Below, piece by piece: positions 1-8,175 of a stretch of DNA of 64,000 nt (position 1 is its first letter; every line of letters starts with the position of its first letter). Both the position numbers and the translations under genes were made by a program. The notes beneath the pieces were generated by a model that was given only the letters and a program-made list of their open reading frames with translations, made no database searches and was not told the origin of the DNA. The stretch comes from Paraburkholderia youngii (lineage in GTDB: Bacteria; Pseudomonadota; Gammaproteobacteria; Burkholderiales; Burkholderiaceae): positions 2,611,089 to 2,675,088 of the forward strand of contig NZ_JAALDK010000001.1 of the NCBI RefSeq assembly GCF_013366925.1. Direction: 5' to 3'.

Positions 1-1
1 T

Positions 2-493
2 GACACGCTCAAGGTCCATCGCCGCAGCGGCGATACCGTGTCGGTCGATGTGAAGCCGGATGTGCGTGTCTCGGCTGTGAAAACGATGCAGCTATCGGAT
101 ATCAAGCCGGGTACGTTCATTGGCACGGCTGCAACCACGGGCACCGACGGCAAGCTGACGGCAACGGAAGTGGTGGTGTTCCCCGAGTCCGCGCGCGGCA
201 CGGGCGAAGGGCATTACCCGTGGGACCTGGGCCCGAAAAGCTCGATGACCAACGCGAACGTCGACTCCGTCGTGCAGAGCACTAACGGACGCGACCTGAA
301 GCTGTCGTACAAGGGCGGCAGCAATGTGGTGACGGTGCCGCCAAACGTGCCCGTCGTCACGTTCACGCCCGCGGAGCACAGCGATCTTACGGCCGGCAAG
401 AAGGTGTTCATCGTCGCAACGCCTGCGTCGCAGGGAAGTTACGTTGCGCAACGCGTCGTGGTCGAAAAGGACGGCGTGGTACCGCCGATGTGA
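2..493 (+). CDS. Hypothetical beta-rich secreted-type protein, DUF5666-like (3' end only)
   Basis: The reading frame is open from base 2, so the gene begins outside the window; an internal GTG at 38 is not needed as a start. About 163 residues are visible. They are rich in Val, Thr and Gly and carry short repeats of the pattern 'VxVxxxVxV', with phrases such as VSVDVKPDVRV and KKVFIVATP, which suggests small beta-barrel or OB-like repeats as in DUF5666 proteins. No catalytic motif is seen. The stop at 491-493 lies 100 bases from the 3' end of the convergent permease gene, so it is probably not part of the sugar locus. The family assignment is a guess from composition. Confidence 0.6.
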   Translation, partial: DTLKVHRRSGDTVSVDVKPDVRVSAVKTMQLSDIKPGTFIGTAATTGTDGKLTATEVVVFPESARGTGEGHYPWDLGPKSSMTNANVDSVVQSTNGRDLKLSYKGGSNVVTVPPNVPVVTFTPAEHSDLTAGKKVFIVATPASQGSYVAQRVVVEKDGVVPPM

Positions 494-593
494 GCGCTGA
501 CCTTCGCCTCGGCGAGCGCCACGCACGGCGTCATGTGTCGACGCCGCGCGTGCCGACGCATCGTCACGATTGATTTGCCTGGATGGGGTGCAT

Positions 594-1895
594 TCATCTC
601 GCTGCCCGCCGACCGCGCAGCCGCACGAGCATCGTCTGCGGATTCATGCGGGTCTGTTGCAGGAACACGGCGACGACGATGATCACCCCCTTCAGCACCA
701 GTTGCGTATTGCTGTCGATGTTGTTGAGCAGCAGGATGTTGCCGAGAAATCCGAAGATCAGCACGCCCGCCACCGTGCCCGCGATCCGTCCGACGCCGCC
801 CATCAGGCTCGTTCCGCCGATCACCACCGCCGCGATCGCATCGAGTTCCCAACCGACGCCGGCATCGACTTTCCCTTGCCGGTACTGCGCGGCATACAAC
901 ACACCGACGAGCGCCGCGAGCATGCCCGAGATCGCATACGCGGCGATCTTGTGGCGGTCGACGTTGAGCCCCGAAATGCGCGCGCACTTTTCGTTGCCGC
1001 CGATCGCATACAGGTACTTGCCGAACACCGTGCGATTGAGCACGAAGTCCGCGATCAGCGCGATCACGATGAAAAAGAGCGCGGGAACGGGCACCACGCC
1101 GAACAGCAATGCACGCAGGTTGTCGATGTCGGTCGTCGCGTTGCTACCGCTATAGATTGAATACACGGCCGTATCCTGCCCGGCAACGAGCCGCGCCACG
1201 CCCATCATGCCGACCATCGCCGCGAGCGTCACGATGAACGGCTGCATGCGCCCGCGGGTGATGATGAGGCCATTGAGCGCGCCGATCGCGAGGCCCGCGA
1301 GCGGCACCATCCAGAGCACCATCAGGAGCGACACTTTCTGCGGCAGTCGATGCCACACGACGCCGCAAGCAAGCAGTGCGGCGAGCGCGGCAAGCGCCAC
1401 GCGAACCGCGCGATGCCGCTTGCCAGACGCCTTGCCGCCGACGCCCGCAGTGCCCGCCGTTACCTTCGCGCCGCCCATGCGCCGCGCGAACATCCCGCCC
1501 GCCCCATAGACGATCGCGAACACACTCACGGCGTCGAGCGCGAGCGATGTCCACGAGGCCGCGTTGCTGCTGGGCGTCGTCAGCAGGATGGCGGTGAGCA
1601 CGCTGCCGAAGCCCATCACCGAGCCGACGGACAGGTCGATGCCCGCCGTGATGATGACGAGCGTCATCCCAACCGACATCACGCCCACGTTCGCCACCTG
1701 GCGGAATACATCCGAGAAATTCGCCGACGACAGAAAGATGTTGCTGCCGTCCGCCGCGTGCGGCGACGTGAGCGCGCCGAGCGCGAGCAGCACGATCAGT
1801 CCAAGGTAGTACTTCACGTTCGTCAGCCACGCGCGCAATCGCTGCTGCCGCGTATCAGGCATCGCATCCATCGCCTGTTGATCGATCTTCAGCAT
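594..1895 (-). CDS. Sugar ABC transporter permease, RbsC/XylH family, with extra central segment
   Basis: Inner-membrane permease of a CUT2-type sugar importer. Hallmarks are the TAGIDLSVGS stretch near residues 83-92, MQPFIVTLAAM near 217-227 and AVVIGGTSLMGG near 356-367, all typical of RbsC-like permeases. At 433 residues it is about 90 longer than ordinary RbsC. The excess lies around residues 105-190, includes a basic Gly-rich loop and further hydrophobic stretches, and recalls the longer XylH-type permeases. It is the last gene of a leftward group (binding protein, ATPase, permease) and starts about 20 bases after the ATPase stop. Substrate is inferred from neighbours (FucU, fuconolactonase) as L-fucose or a similar sugar. 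Confidence 0.9.
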   Translation of the reverse strand: MLKIDQQAMDAMPDTRQQRLRAWLTNVKYYLGLIVLLALGALTSPHAADGSNIFLSSANFSDVFRQVANVGVMSVGMTLVIITAGIDLSVGSVMGFGSVLTAILLTTPSSNAASWTSLALDAVSVFAIVYGAGGMFARRMGGAKVTAGTAGVGGKASGKRHRAVRVALAALAALLACGVVWHRLPQKVSLLMVLWMVPLAGLAIGALNGLIITRGRMQPFIVTLAAMVGMMGVARLVAGQDTAVYSIYSGSNATTDIDNLRALLFGVVPVPALFFIVIALIADFVLNRTVFGKYLYAIGGNEKCARISGLNVDRHKIAAYAISGMLAALVGVLYAAQYRQGKVDAGVGWELDAIAAVVIGGTSLMGGVGRIAGTVAGVLIFGFLGNILLLNNIDSNTQLVLKGVIIVVAVFLQQTRMNPQTMLVRLRGRRAAR

Positions 1896-1914
1896 GTTCG
1901 GGGCTCCATCGGCA

Positions 1915-3480
1915 TCAAGGCGACGCCAGCTTTATGAGTTCATCTGCGGAAAATGCTTCGCGTTCGAGCACGCCTCGCCCGCGCCCTTCGCACAGCACGA
2001 GGATGCGGTCGCACATCAGCATCAGTTCATCGATCTCCGAACTAGCGACCACCACCGTCAGCCCGCTGCGAGCGGCCTGCAAAATCTGGCTATAGATTTC
2101 GGCCTTCGCGGCGACATCGACGCCACGCGTTGGCTCGTCGAGCAACAGGATGGCGGGCTGCGTCATCAGCCATTTGCCGATGATCAGCTTCTGCTGGTTG
2201 CCGCCCGACAGCGTCGCGACCGGCTGCGACGCGCCGCCGTACTTCACGTTCGACGCCTTCGCCTGCGCGGCCACGCGTCGCGCGATCACGCGCGGCCGGT
2301 AGAACGGAAAGCCTTCCACCTGCGCGAGACTCGGCAGCACCAGGTTCGCCTCGACCGACTGATCGACGATCAGCCCGTCCTTCTTGCGATCTTCGGTGAC
2401 GAACGCGACGCCTGCCTCGACGGCGTCCGCCGGCGTCTTGAACGTGCGCCTTTCGGCGCCGATCTCGATTGCGCCCTCAACCCGATACGGCGACACGCCG
2501 TACAGCGCTTCGAGAATCTCCGTCTTGCCCGCGCCCAGCAGCCCCGACAGGCCGAGCACTTCGCCGCGCCGCACTTCGAACGACACGCAATCCACCACTG
2601 GCCGATGCTCCCCATGCAGCGTCAGATCGCGCACGGCAATCATCGTGTCGGCAGCGGCGCGCACTTCGCCGGACTCGCGATGCGGCGCGACGAAGTTCTT
2701 GCCGATCATCATCGACACCAGTTGTACCGCCGACTCCACGCGGCTCATCGGCAGCGTCGCAATATGGCGTCCGTCGCGCAGCACGGTCACGCGATCGGCA
2801 AGTTCGAACACCTCGTGCAAACGATGACTGATCAGCACGATGCCCATGCCACGCTCGCGCAACGCACGCACGAGGCCCGCGAGTGCATGCGCTTCCGTGT
2901 CGGAGAGTGCGGAAGTCGGCTCGTCCATGATGAGCACGCGCGCATCGGCAAGCAGCGCCTTGGCGATCTCGATCAACTGCTTTTCACCGATCCGCAACGC
3001 GCCGACGAGCGCCTCCGGCGACGGTCTGAATTGCAGTTGCGCGAGCACTTCGATCGCTTTCGCCCGCATCGCGCGATGATCGGGAAAGCCGAAGCGCGTC
3101 GTGATTTCCTGGCCGAGAAACAGGTTGTCGACAACGGACAGGCTATCCACCAGATTTAGTTCCTGGTGAATGATCGCGATGCCCGCTTCGTTGGCGTCGG
3201 CCGTGGTTCTAAAATCGACGGGAACGCCGGCCACGTCGATAGAGCCGGTATCGGGCAGATACAGGCCACCCAGTATCTTCATCAGGCTCGACTTGCCTGC
3301 GCCGTTCTCACCGGCCAGCGCATGCACTTCGCCCGGCATGATGTCGAAATCGACCTCGGTAAGCGCGGGGCTGCCGTTGAAGGCGATCGAAACGCGCTTC
3401 GCCGCGACGAGCGGTGTCGCGCTCGCTGGAACGCTTCGCTGCAGTAGGGGAGGATCGAGGCTGCTGGCATTCGGCGTCAT
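1915..3480 (-). CDS. Sugar ABC transporter ATP-binding protein, RbsA/XylG-like, two ABC domains
   Basis: Duplicated-cassette ATPase that powers the CUT2 importer from the cytoplasmic face. The N-terminal domain has Walker A GENGAGKS and Walker [12 protein letters not shown] with a degenerate signature (RIGEKQL). The C-terminal domain has a degenerate Walker A (GLLGAGKTE), a clear LSGGNQQK signature and Walker B ILLLDEPTRGVDV. This asymmetry is usual for RbsA-type proteins. I chose the ATG at 3480, preceded by GGGA, which gives 521 residues; an in-frame extension to 3513 is possible. It lies between the binding protein (3573-4529) and the permease, and is distinct from the broken second ATPase at 5044-5667. 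Confidence 0.92.
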   Translation of the reverse strand: MTPNASSLDPPLLQRSVPASATPLVAAKRVSIAFNGSPALTEVDFDIMPGEVHALAGENGAGKSSLMKILGGLYLPDTGSIDVAGVPVDFRTTADANEAGIAIIHQELNLVDSLSVVDNLFLGQEITTRFGFPDHRAMRAKAIEVLAQLQFRPSPEALVGALRIGEKQLIEIAKALLADARVLIMDEPTSALSDTEAHALAGLVRALRERGMGIVLISHRLHEVFELADRVTVLRDGRHIATLPMSRVESAVQLVSMMIGKNFVAPHRESGEVRAAADTMIAVRDLTLHGEHRPVVDCVSFEVRRGEVLGLSGLLGAGKTEILEALYGVSPYRVEGAIEIGAERRTFKTPADAVEAGVAFVTEDRKKDGLIVDQSVEANLVLPSLAQVEGFPFYRPRVIARRVAAQAKASNVKYGGASQPVATLSGGNQQKLIIGKWLMTQPAILLLDEPTRGVDVAAKAEIYSQILQAARSGLTVVVASSEIDELMLMCDRILVLCEGRGRGVLEREAFSADELIKLASP

Positions 3481-3572
3481 GGATTCCCATCCGCTGATTA
3501 TTCGTGGATGCAAAGTTGCGTGCTAAGCGCGCGCGGCGGTGACGACAACCGCTGCGCGCGCTCCACCGCGAC

Positions 3573-4529
3573 TCAACTCGCGGCAAACTGCTTCGCGTTA
3601 TCGGCGAAGATGCCCTGTGTCGGCATCGTCACTTTCTTCGGAATCTTTTCGCCGGCGAACATCTTCAGCGCCTGACGGATCGCTTCGCCGCCCGGCGTCG
3701 GATAAACGAACGTCGCGGTGAGAATGCCCTTTTCGACCCAAACCGCGCCTTCGTTCGGCAAGCCGTCCGCGCCGACGAACTTGATCTTCTTCTCGACCCC
3801 TGCATCCTTCACGGCGAGATATGCGCCATAGGCCATCGGATCGTTATGCGCAAACACGAGATCGACCTGCGGATTAACGCGCAACACCGTCTTCATGTAG
3901 TCGTAGGCCTTGTCCTGCTTCCAGTCGCAATCGACGCGCTGTCCGACGATCTTCAGCCCCGGCTCCTTGCCGACGAACGACATCATCCCGTCGTGCCGGT
4001 CGTGCGAAGCCTGCGTGCCGAAACCGCCCCACACTTCGACGATATTGCCTTTCGCCTTGCCCACGCCGCCCTGCGTCTTCACGATGAACTCGCCCGCGCC
4101 CTTGCCGATCAGCACGTTGTCGCCGCCGACGAACTGCGTGTACTGGTCGCCATTGACTTCGCGATCGAGCACGAACACGGGAATGCCTGCCTTGTAGGCT
4201 TTCTCGACGACGCCCGTGAGCCCCGCCGACTCCTTCGGCGAGATGAAGATCGCATCCATCTTTTGCGCGATGAAGTTCTCCACGTCGGCAACCTGCTTGT
4301 CGGTGCGGTCGTTCGCATCGGCGATGACGAGTTCGACATTCGGATGCTTCGCGGCCTCGGCCTTCATATCCTTGTTGAACTGCACTCGCCAGGGCTCGAC
4401 GGTCGTGACCTGCGAGAAGCCGAAGCGGTATTTTTTGCCCTGCGCGTGTACATAGCCGGCCTTTAAGATCAGACCGGCCAAAGGCGCCGATACGAGCGCG
4501 CCGGTAAACAGACGGCGATTGCGGTTCAT
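3573..4529 (-). CDS. Periplasmic sugar-binding protein of ABC transporter (RbsB-like)
   Basis: Solute-binding protein of the intact CUT2 importer, 318 residues. Residues 1-30 form a signal peptide: basic MNRNRR, a hydrophobic core and a VHAQ cleavage region. The mature part has the periplasmic-binding-protein type 1 fold signatures: FGFSQVTTVEPWR at the start, ANDRTDKQVADVENFI, VFVLDREV and DLVFAHNDPMAYGAYLA. It is first of the leftward group, followed by ATPase and permease, so it is probably the most abundantly translated gene. Ligand is inferred from context to be L-fucose or a related deoxysugar. The tail of a second, different binding protein survives just upstream at 4686-5040. Confidence 0.92.
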   Translation of the reverse strand: MNRNRRLFTGALVSAPLAGLILKAGYVHAQGKKYRFGFSQVTTVEPWRVQFNKDMKAEAAKHPNVELVIADANDRTDKQVADVENFIAQKMDAIFISPKESAGLTGVVEKAYKAGIPVFVLDREVNGDQYTQFVGGDNVLIGKGAGEFIVKTQGGVGKAKGNIVEVWGGFGTQASHDRHDGMMSFVGKEPGLKIVGQRVDCDWKQDKAYDYMKTVLRVNPQVDLVFAHNDPMAYGAYLAVKDAGVEKKIKFVGADGLPNEGAVWVEKGILTATFVYPTPGGEAIRQALKMFAGEKIPKKVTMPTQGIFADNAKQFAAS

Positions 4530-4685
4530 CTCTGTCTCCTATGTCAACGGGAGTTGGGGCTTTCCGCCCGCTCCCGCCCATCTATGATGGTTGTTTGGTT
4601 GCGCATGACGAGATGCGCGGTTAGTGCATCTGCTTCTCCTGCTCTGCTGCTTTGCGCCTGCTCTGCTTGGTGCCCCTATCGCGCA

Positions 4686-5040
4686 TCACTTGTAAAGAAC
4701 CGCGGCGATCTTCGGGTCATCGATATTGGTCTTGTCGTACCAGTAGAAGCCCGTATCGATCCGCTTGGGCAGCTTCTTGCCCTGAAGCGCCTCGACTGCC
4801 GCTTGCACGGTGTCGTAACCGATGCCGATCGGATTCTGCGTGATGGCCCCTGCCTCGTCGCCGTGGCGAATCGCGTCGAGTTGCTTTTCACCCGAGTCAA
4901 AGCCGACGATCGCGATCTTCCCGGTCATTTTCATTTCGCGGCATCCGTTCACGACACCGATCGCCGATCCTTCGTTCGTGCCGAAGATGCCTTTCAGATG
5001 CGGGTGGGCAGTGATGATCGATTTCGTGAGGTCCGTCGTG
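4686..5040 (-). pseudogene. 3' remnant of a second sugar-binding protein gene, fused to a broken ATPase gene
   Basis: About 118 codons of the C-terminal half of an RbsB-like binding protein survive, from [19 protein letters not shown] through [24 protein letters not shown] and NPIGIGYDTVQAA to the stop at 4686. There is no signal peptide or N-terminal lobe. The frame is entered directly from the ATPase fragment at about 5031-5043 but in a different phase, so no fusion protein of both halves can be made. In the usual order ATPase, permease, binding protein, one deletion would have removed the ATPase C-half, the whole permease and the binding protein N-half. Confidence 0.85.
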
Positions 5041-5043
5041 CGA

Positions 5044-5667
5044 GATGTAGACGATGCCGACGCCGGCCGACTGAAGCTGACGAATGATCCGGAACAGATC
5101 CTCTATCTCGACGTTGTTGAGCGCGGCCGTCGGTTCGTCCATGATCAGCACGCGTGAATCGAAAGACAATGCCTTCGCGATTTCCACCATCTGCTGCTTT
5201 GCGACCGTGAGCTCAGCGACGGGCGTACGCGGGTCAAGCTTCAGGTGCATGCGCTCGAAGATCTCAGCGGCCTTGCGATTCAGCGCGCGTTCGTCGATGA
5301 AGATGCCGCGGCGCGGCTCGCGCCCGATGAAGATGTTCTGCGCGGCGCTCAGATGGTTCATCAGGTTCAGTTCCTGGTGAACGATGCCGATGCCGAGCGC
5401 CTGGGCCGCGCGCGGATCGGGAATGTCGACGGACTTGCCGTCGATCAGGATTTCTCCTTCGTCCTTCTGATAGACGCCCGACAGCACCTTCATCAGCGTT
5501 GATTTTCCGGCGCCGTTCTCGCCCATCAACGCGTGTACTTCGCCCGGCAGCAACTCGAACTGGCAATTGTCGAGCGCCCGCACGCCAGGAAACGACTTGC
5601 TCAGATTGCGAATCGATACCAGTGCGCGACGACGACCGCCGTCCTGCCGTGTTTCTGTCTCACTCAT
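5044..5667 (-). pseudogene. 5' remnant of a second RbsA-like ABC ATPase gene
   Basis: The ATG at 5667 follows GGACGAGAAGAA and opens a normal RbsA-like N-terminal domain of about 208 residues: Walker [11 protein letters not shown]-loop region GIVHQELNL, signature-like [14 protein letters not shown], Walker [12 protein letters not shown], and YISH of the H-loop. The homology stops exactly there. The frame then runs through out-of-phase binding-protein sequence and ends near 4897. The second ABC domain is gone. The LacI-type operators lie directly upstream (5698-5719), so the scar sits at the promoter-proximal position of the leftward operon. Confidence 0.88.
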
Positions 5668-5697
5668 TTCTTCTCGTCCAGTTTTTTTCGGCACCCA

Positions 5698-5719
5698 GCG
5701 AAACGTTTAGCGAAACGTT
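5698..5719. promoter_or_regulatory. Tandem LacI-family operator half-sites (GCGAAACGTT x2)
   Basis: Two copies of GCGAAACGTT start at 5698 and 5710, 12 bases apart, 31 bases upstream of the broken ATPase start codon. The CGAAACGTTTCG core repeats at 5800-5811. GAAACGTTTC-like palindromes with a central CG are typical of LacI/GalR operators, and a LacI-family gene starts at 5886. Binding by that regulator is inferred. Confidence 0.6.
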
Positions 5720-5799
5720 GCGGCGAGAGAGTAGATTGCTAGAAACCTTGTGTCAATGGTCAATCAGGCGTGACGGGGTTAACCATAAGATGCACATAA

Positions 5800-5811
5800 C
5801 GAAACGTTTCG
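5800..5811. promoter_or_regulatory. Palindromic LacI-family operator CGAAACGTTTCG
   Basis: A perfect 12-base palindrome, CGAAACGTTTCG, lies about 75 bases upstream of the LacI-type gene start and about 90 bases from the tandem sites at 5698-5719. The spacing would let one tetrameric repressor loop both sites and control the leftward transporter operon and its own gene. Confidence 0.65.
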
Positions 5812-5885
5812 CTAAACGCTTTATCAAGCGAATCGAAAGCAGCTATGATTCGTCAACGGCTCACACTGATATCGGAAGAAAAACC

Positions 5886-6971
5886 GTGGCATCAACAATG
5901 AAGGATGTAGCGCGCCTTGCGCAGGTCAGCCTCGCGACAGTCTCCGCAGTGCTGTCCGGATCGACTTACGTAAGCCCCGAGCTGACCAGCCGCGTGAAGA
6001 AAGCTGTCGCCGCGCTGGGCTACTCGCCCAATTCTGTAGCTAGCAGTCTCAAGAAGGGTGCGACGAAGATAATCGGGCTGGTCGTGCCCGACATCACCAA
6101 CCCGTTTTTCACGGAGCTCGTTCATTCGGTGCAAAAGCGCGCCCGCGAATTAGGCTACGCGGTTCTGCTATGCGACAGCGAACGCGATATCGAGCAGGAA
6201 CGCTCGTATCTGAAGATGCTTCGCGCGCACCTGGCGACGGGCACCATTATTTGCCCCGCGGGACCCGACGCGTCATACAAGGACTTACCCAATGAGGTAG
6301 GCATCATGCCGATCGTCTCGGTCGACCACATCATCCGTGCCGACGATTACGACTCGGTCGTTCTCGACAACGTCGCGGCATCGCGCATGGTCATGCAGCA
6401 CATCATCAGTCTGGGTCATACGCGTGTGGCGATCATTGCCGGACAGCAGCACCTCGTACCGGGCCGCGATCGTCTGGCCGGATTCGTCGAGGCGTTACGC
6501 GGTGCGGGCCTCGACGTGATACCCGAGTTCGTGCGTCACGGCGCGTTCAATGAAAGCGATGCGTTCGACTGCTCGCAAGCTCTGCTTGCACTGCCGGAGC
6601 GGCCATCGGCAATCTTTGCGGCCAACAACCAGATGCTGATCGGCGTGATGCGCGCGATCTCCGAGTCCGGGCTGTCCTGTCCGTACGATATCTCGGTCGC
6701 CGCCATCGACGATTTTCCCTGGGCGGCCGCATTCTCTCCCGCACTGACAACCGTGCGCCAACCCGTCGACGCGATGGCGGACGCCGCGTTCAATCTGCTG
6801 CTGGAACGTATCAACGGGACGGACGCTGCGCCACGGCATCTGGTGTTCACACCCGAAATGGTCATCCGGCAATCCTGCGTCGCGCCGGCGGCGCCGAGCG
6901 GACTTGCCGCGCGGCGCGCTCCGGCGCGGCGCACGAGAAAGCCAGCCAACGCGCACCTTGCCGACGCGTGA
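5886..6971 (+). CDS. LacI-family transcriptional regulator
   Basis: Sugar-responsive DNA-binding regulator, 361 residues from GTG 5886, which follows GGAAG with 7-base spacing. ATG 5898 is an alternative. The open frame extends far upstream into the divergent gene, but that part is not protein-like. Residues about 5-60 form the LacI helix-turn-helix and hinge (KDVARLAQVSLATVSAVL, YSPNSVASSL). The rest is a periplasmic-binding-like ligand domain (LVVPDITNPFF, DDYDSVVLDN, SVAAIDDFPWA). It is divergent from the transporter operon and overlaps or abuts the aldo/keto reductase gene, so it probably controls both directions through the sites at 5698-5719 and 5800-5811. Confidence 0.93.
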   Translation: MASTMKDVARLAQVSLATVSAVLSGSTYVSPELTSRVKKAVAALGYSPNSVASSLKKGATKIIGLVVPDITNPFFTELVHSVQKRARELGYAVLLCDSERDIEQERSYLKMLRAHLATGTIICPAGPDASYKDLPNEVGIMPIVSVDHIIRADDYDSVVLDNVAASRMVMQHIISLGHTRVAIIAGQQHLVPGRDRLAGFVEALRGAGLDVIPEFVRHGAFNESDAFDCSQALLALPERPSAIFAANNQMLIGVMRAISESGLSCPYDISVAAIDDFPWAAAFSPALTTVRQPVDAMADAAFNLLLERINGTDAAPRHLVFTPEMVIRQSCVAPAAPSGLAARRAPARRTRKPANAHLADA

Positions 6972-7024
6972 ATCGACGCTCGGACTCCGCGAACCGGACT
7001 TATATCAACGACGAGAAGCAATCC

Positions 7025-8080
7025 GTGAAGAACATGCGACCTCTGATTCCGCCCGGACCGTTAGGTTTCGGCGCGGCCCCATTAGGCAATCTCTTCGCGC
7101 CCGTCAGCGACGAAGCCGCCGAAGAGACGCTGAGCGCGGCCTGGGACGCCGGCATGCGCTATTTCGATACCGCGCCGTTTTACGGCATGGGTCTGTCCGA
7201 ACAGCGCCTCGGCCGGACCCTCGCGCATCATGCCCGCGAAGAGTTCGTCGTATCGACGAAAGTCGGACGTCTGCTGGTCCCGGATGCGTCCGTTTCCAGG
7301 GTTCAGCACGGATATGTCGGCGCGTTGCCGTTTCGCGTGGAATTCGATTATTCGGCGGAAGGAGTGCACCGCTCCATCGACGCGAGCCTCAGGCGTCTTT
7401 CGCTCGATCGCATCGATATCGTCTATATCCATGACGTCGCTGAGGACACGCATGGTGAGGACTGGCAGCGGCAATACCGTATCGCCGCTGACGGCGCGAT
7501 GCGGGCGTTGACCGATCTGCGCGATCAAGGCGTGATTGGCGCATGGGGGCTCGGCGTCAACCGCGTCGAACCGTGTCTGATGACGTTGTGCGACGCCGAT
7601 CCGGACGTGTTCCTGATCGCCGGGAGGTACACGTTGCTCGACACTTCGGCGCTCGATACGCTGATCCCCGTCTGCGATGCTCGCGGCGTACAGCTCGTCG
7701 CGGGCGGTCCGTTCAATTCGGGTTTGCTCGTGGGCGGCACGACGTTCGAATATGCCGAGGCGCCGGCGGAAATGTTAGAGAAGCGGCGCCGACTCCTGAC
7801 CCATTGCGAAAGGTTCGGCGTAGACCTGAAGGCCGCCGCGCTGCAGTTCACCAATGCCCCGCGAGCGGTTGCTTGCGTGATTGCAGGCGCAAGGAACGCA
7901 ACGGAGATCAGACAGAACTGCGCGGCAATGACCGAGACGATTCCACCAGCATTCTGGGCGGCATTGAAAACCGACGGCCTGCTTCCCGCTGACGCGCCGG
8001 AACCCCTCCTCGCGCGTGGTGCGCCCCACGCAGCGACGCCAGACCCCTCCGATCATGAGTGTCGTGGCACCCGCCCTTGA
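7025..8080 (+). CDS. Aldo/keto reductase, L-fucose (D-threo-aldose) 1-dehydrogenase-like
   Basis: NAD(P)-dependent oxidoreductase with an AKR barrel, 351 residues from GTG 7025 (GAGAAG six bases upstream; ATG 7034 is an alternative). The AKR catalytic set is visible: Asp and Tyr in DTAPFYG, Lys in STKVG and His in IVYIHDV. The SEQRLGRTL stretch and overall length match D-threo-aldose 1-dehydrogenases, which oxidise L-fucose or related sugars to the lactone. That is the first step of the non-phosphorylative fucose route, and the lactonase at 10349 would act next. It follows the LacI gene directly and is probably cotranscribed with the FAH gene downstream. Confidence 0.87.
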   Translation: MKNMRPLIPPGPLGFGAAPLGNLFAPVSDEAAEETLSAAWDAGMRYFDTAPFYGMGLSEQRLGRTLAHHAREEFVVSTKVGRLLVPDASVSRVQHGYVGALPFRVEFDYSAEGVHRSIDASLRRLSLDRIDIVYIHDVAEDTHGEDWQRQYRIAADGAMRALTDLRDQGVIGAWGLGVNRVEPCLMTLCDADPDVFLIAGRYTLLDTSALDTLIPVCDARGVQLVAGGPFNSGLLVGGTTFEYAEAPAEMLEKRRRLLTHCERFGVDLKAAALQFTNAPRAVACVIAGARNATEIRQNCAAMTETIPPAFWAALKTDGLLPADAPEPLLARGAPHAATPDPSDHECRGTRP

Positions 8081-8175
8081 TATCTGCACCGCTGAACGGC
8101 CTTGACCACGCGCGACGGATCAACATACGCCGCCGGACTCGGCACGCGATCCAACAAGAATGCATGGAGACAACG

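Noticed and set aside
5499..5885. N-terminal extension of the LacI-type frame
   Set aside because: Runs antisense to the ATPase remnant and through the operators; the HTH begins only after 5886.
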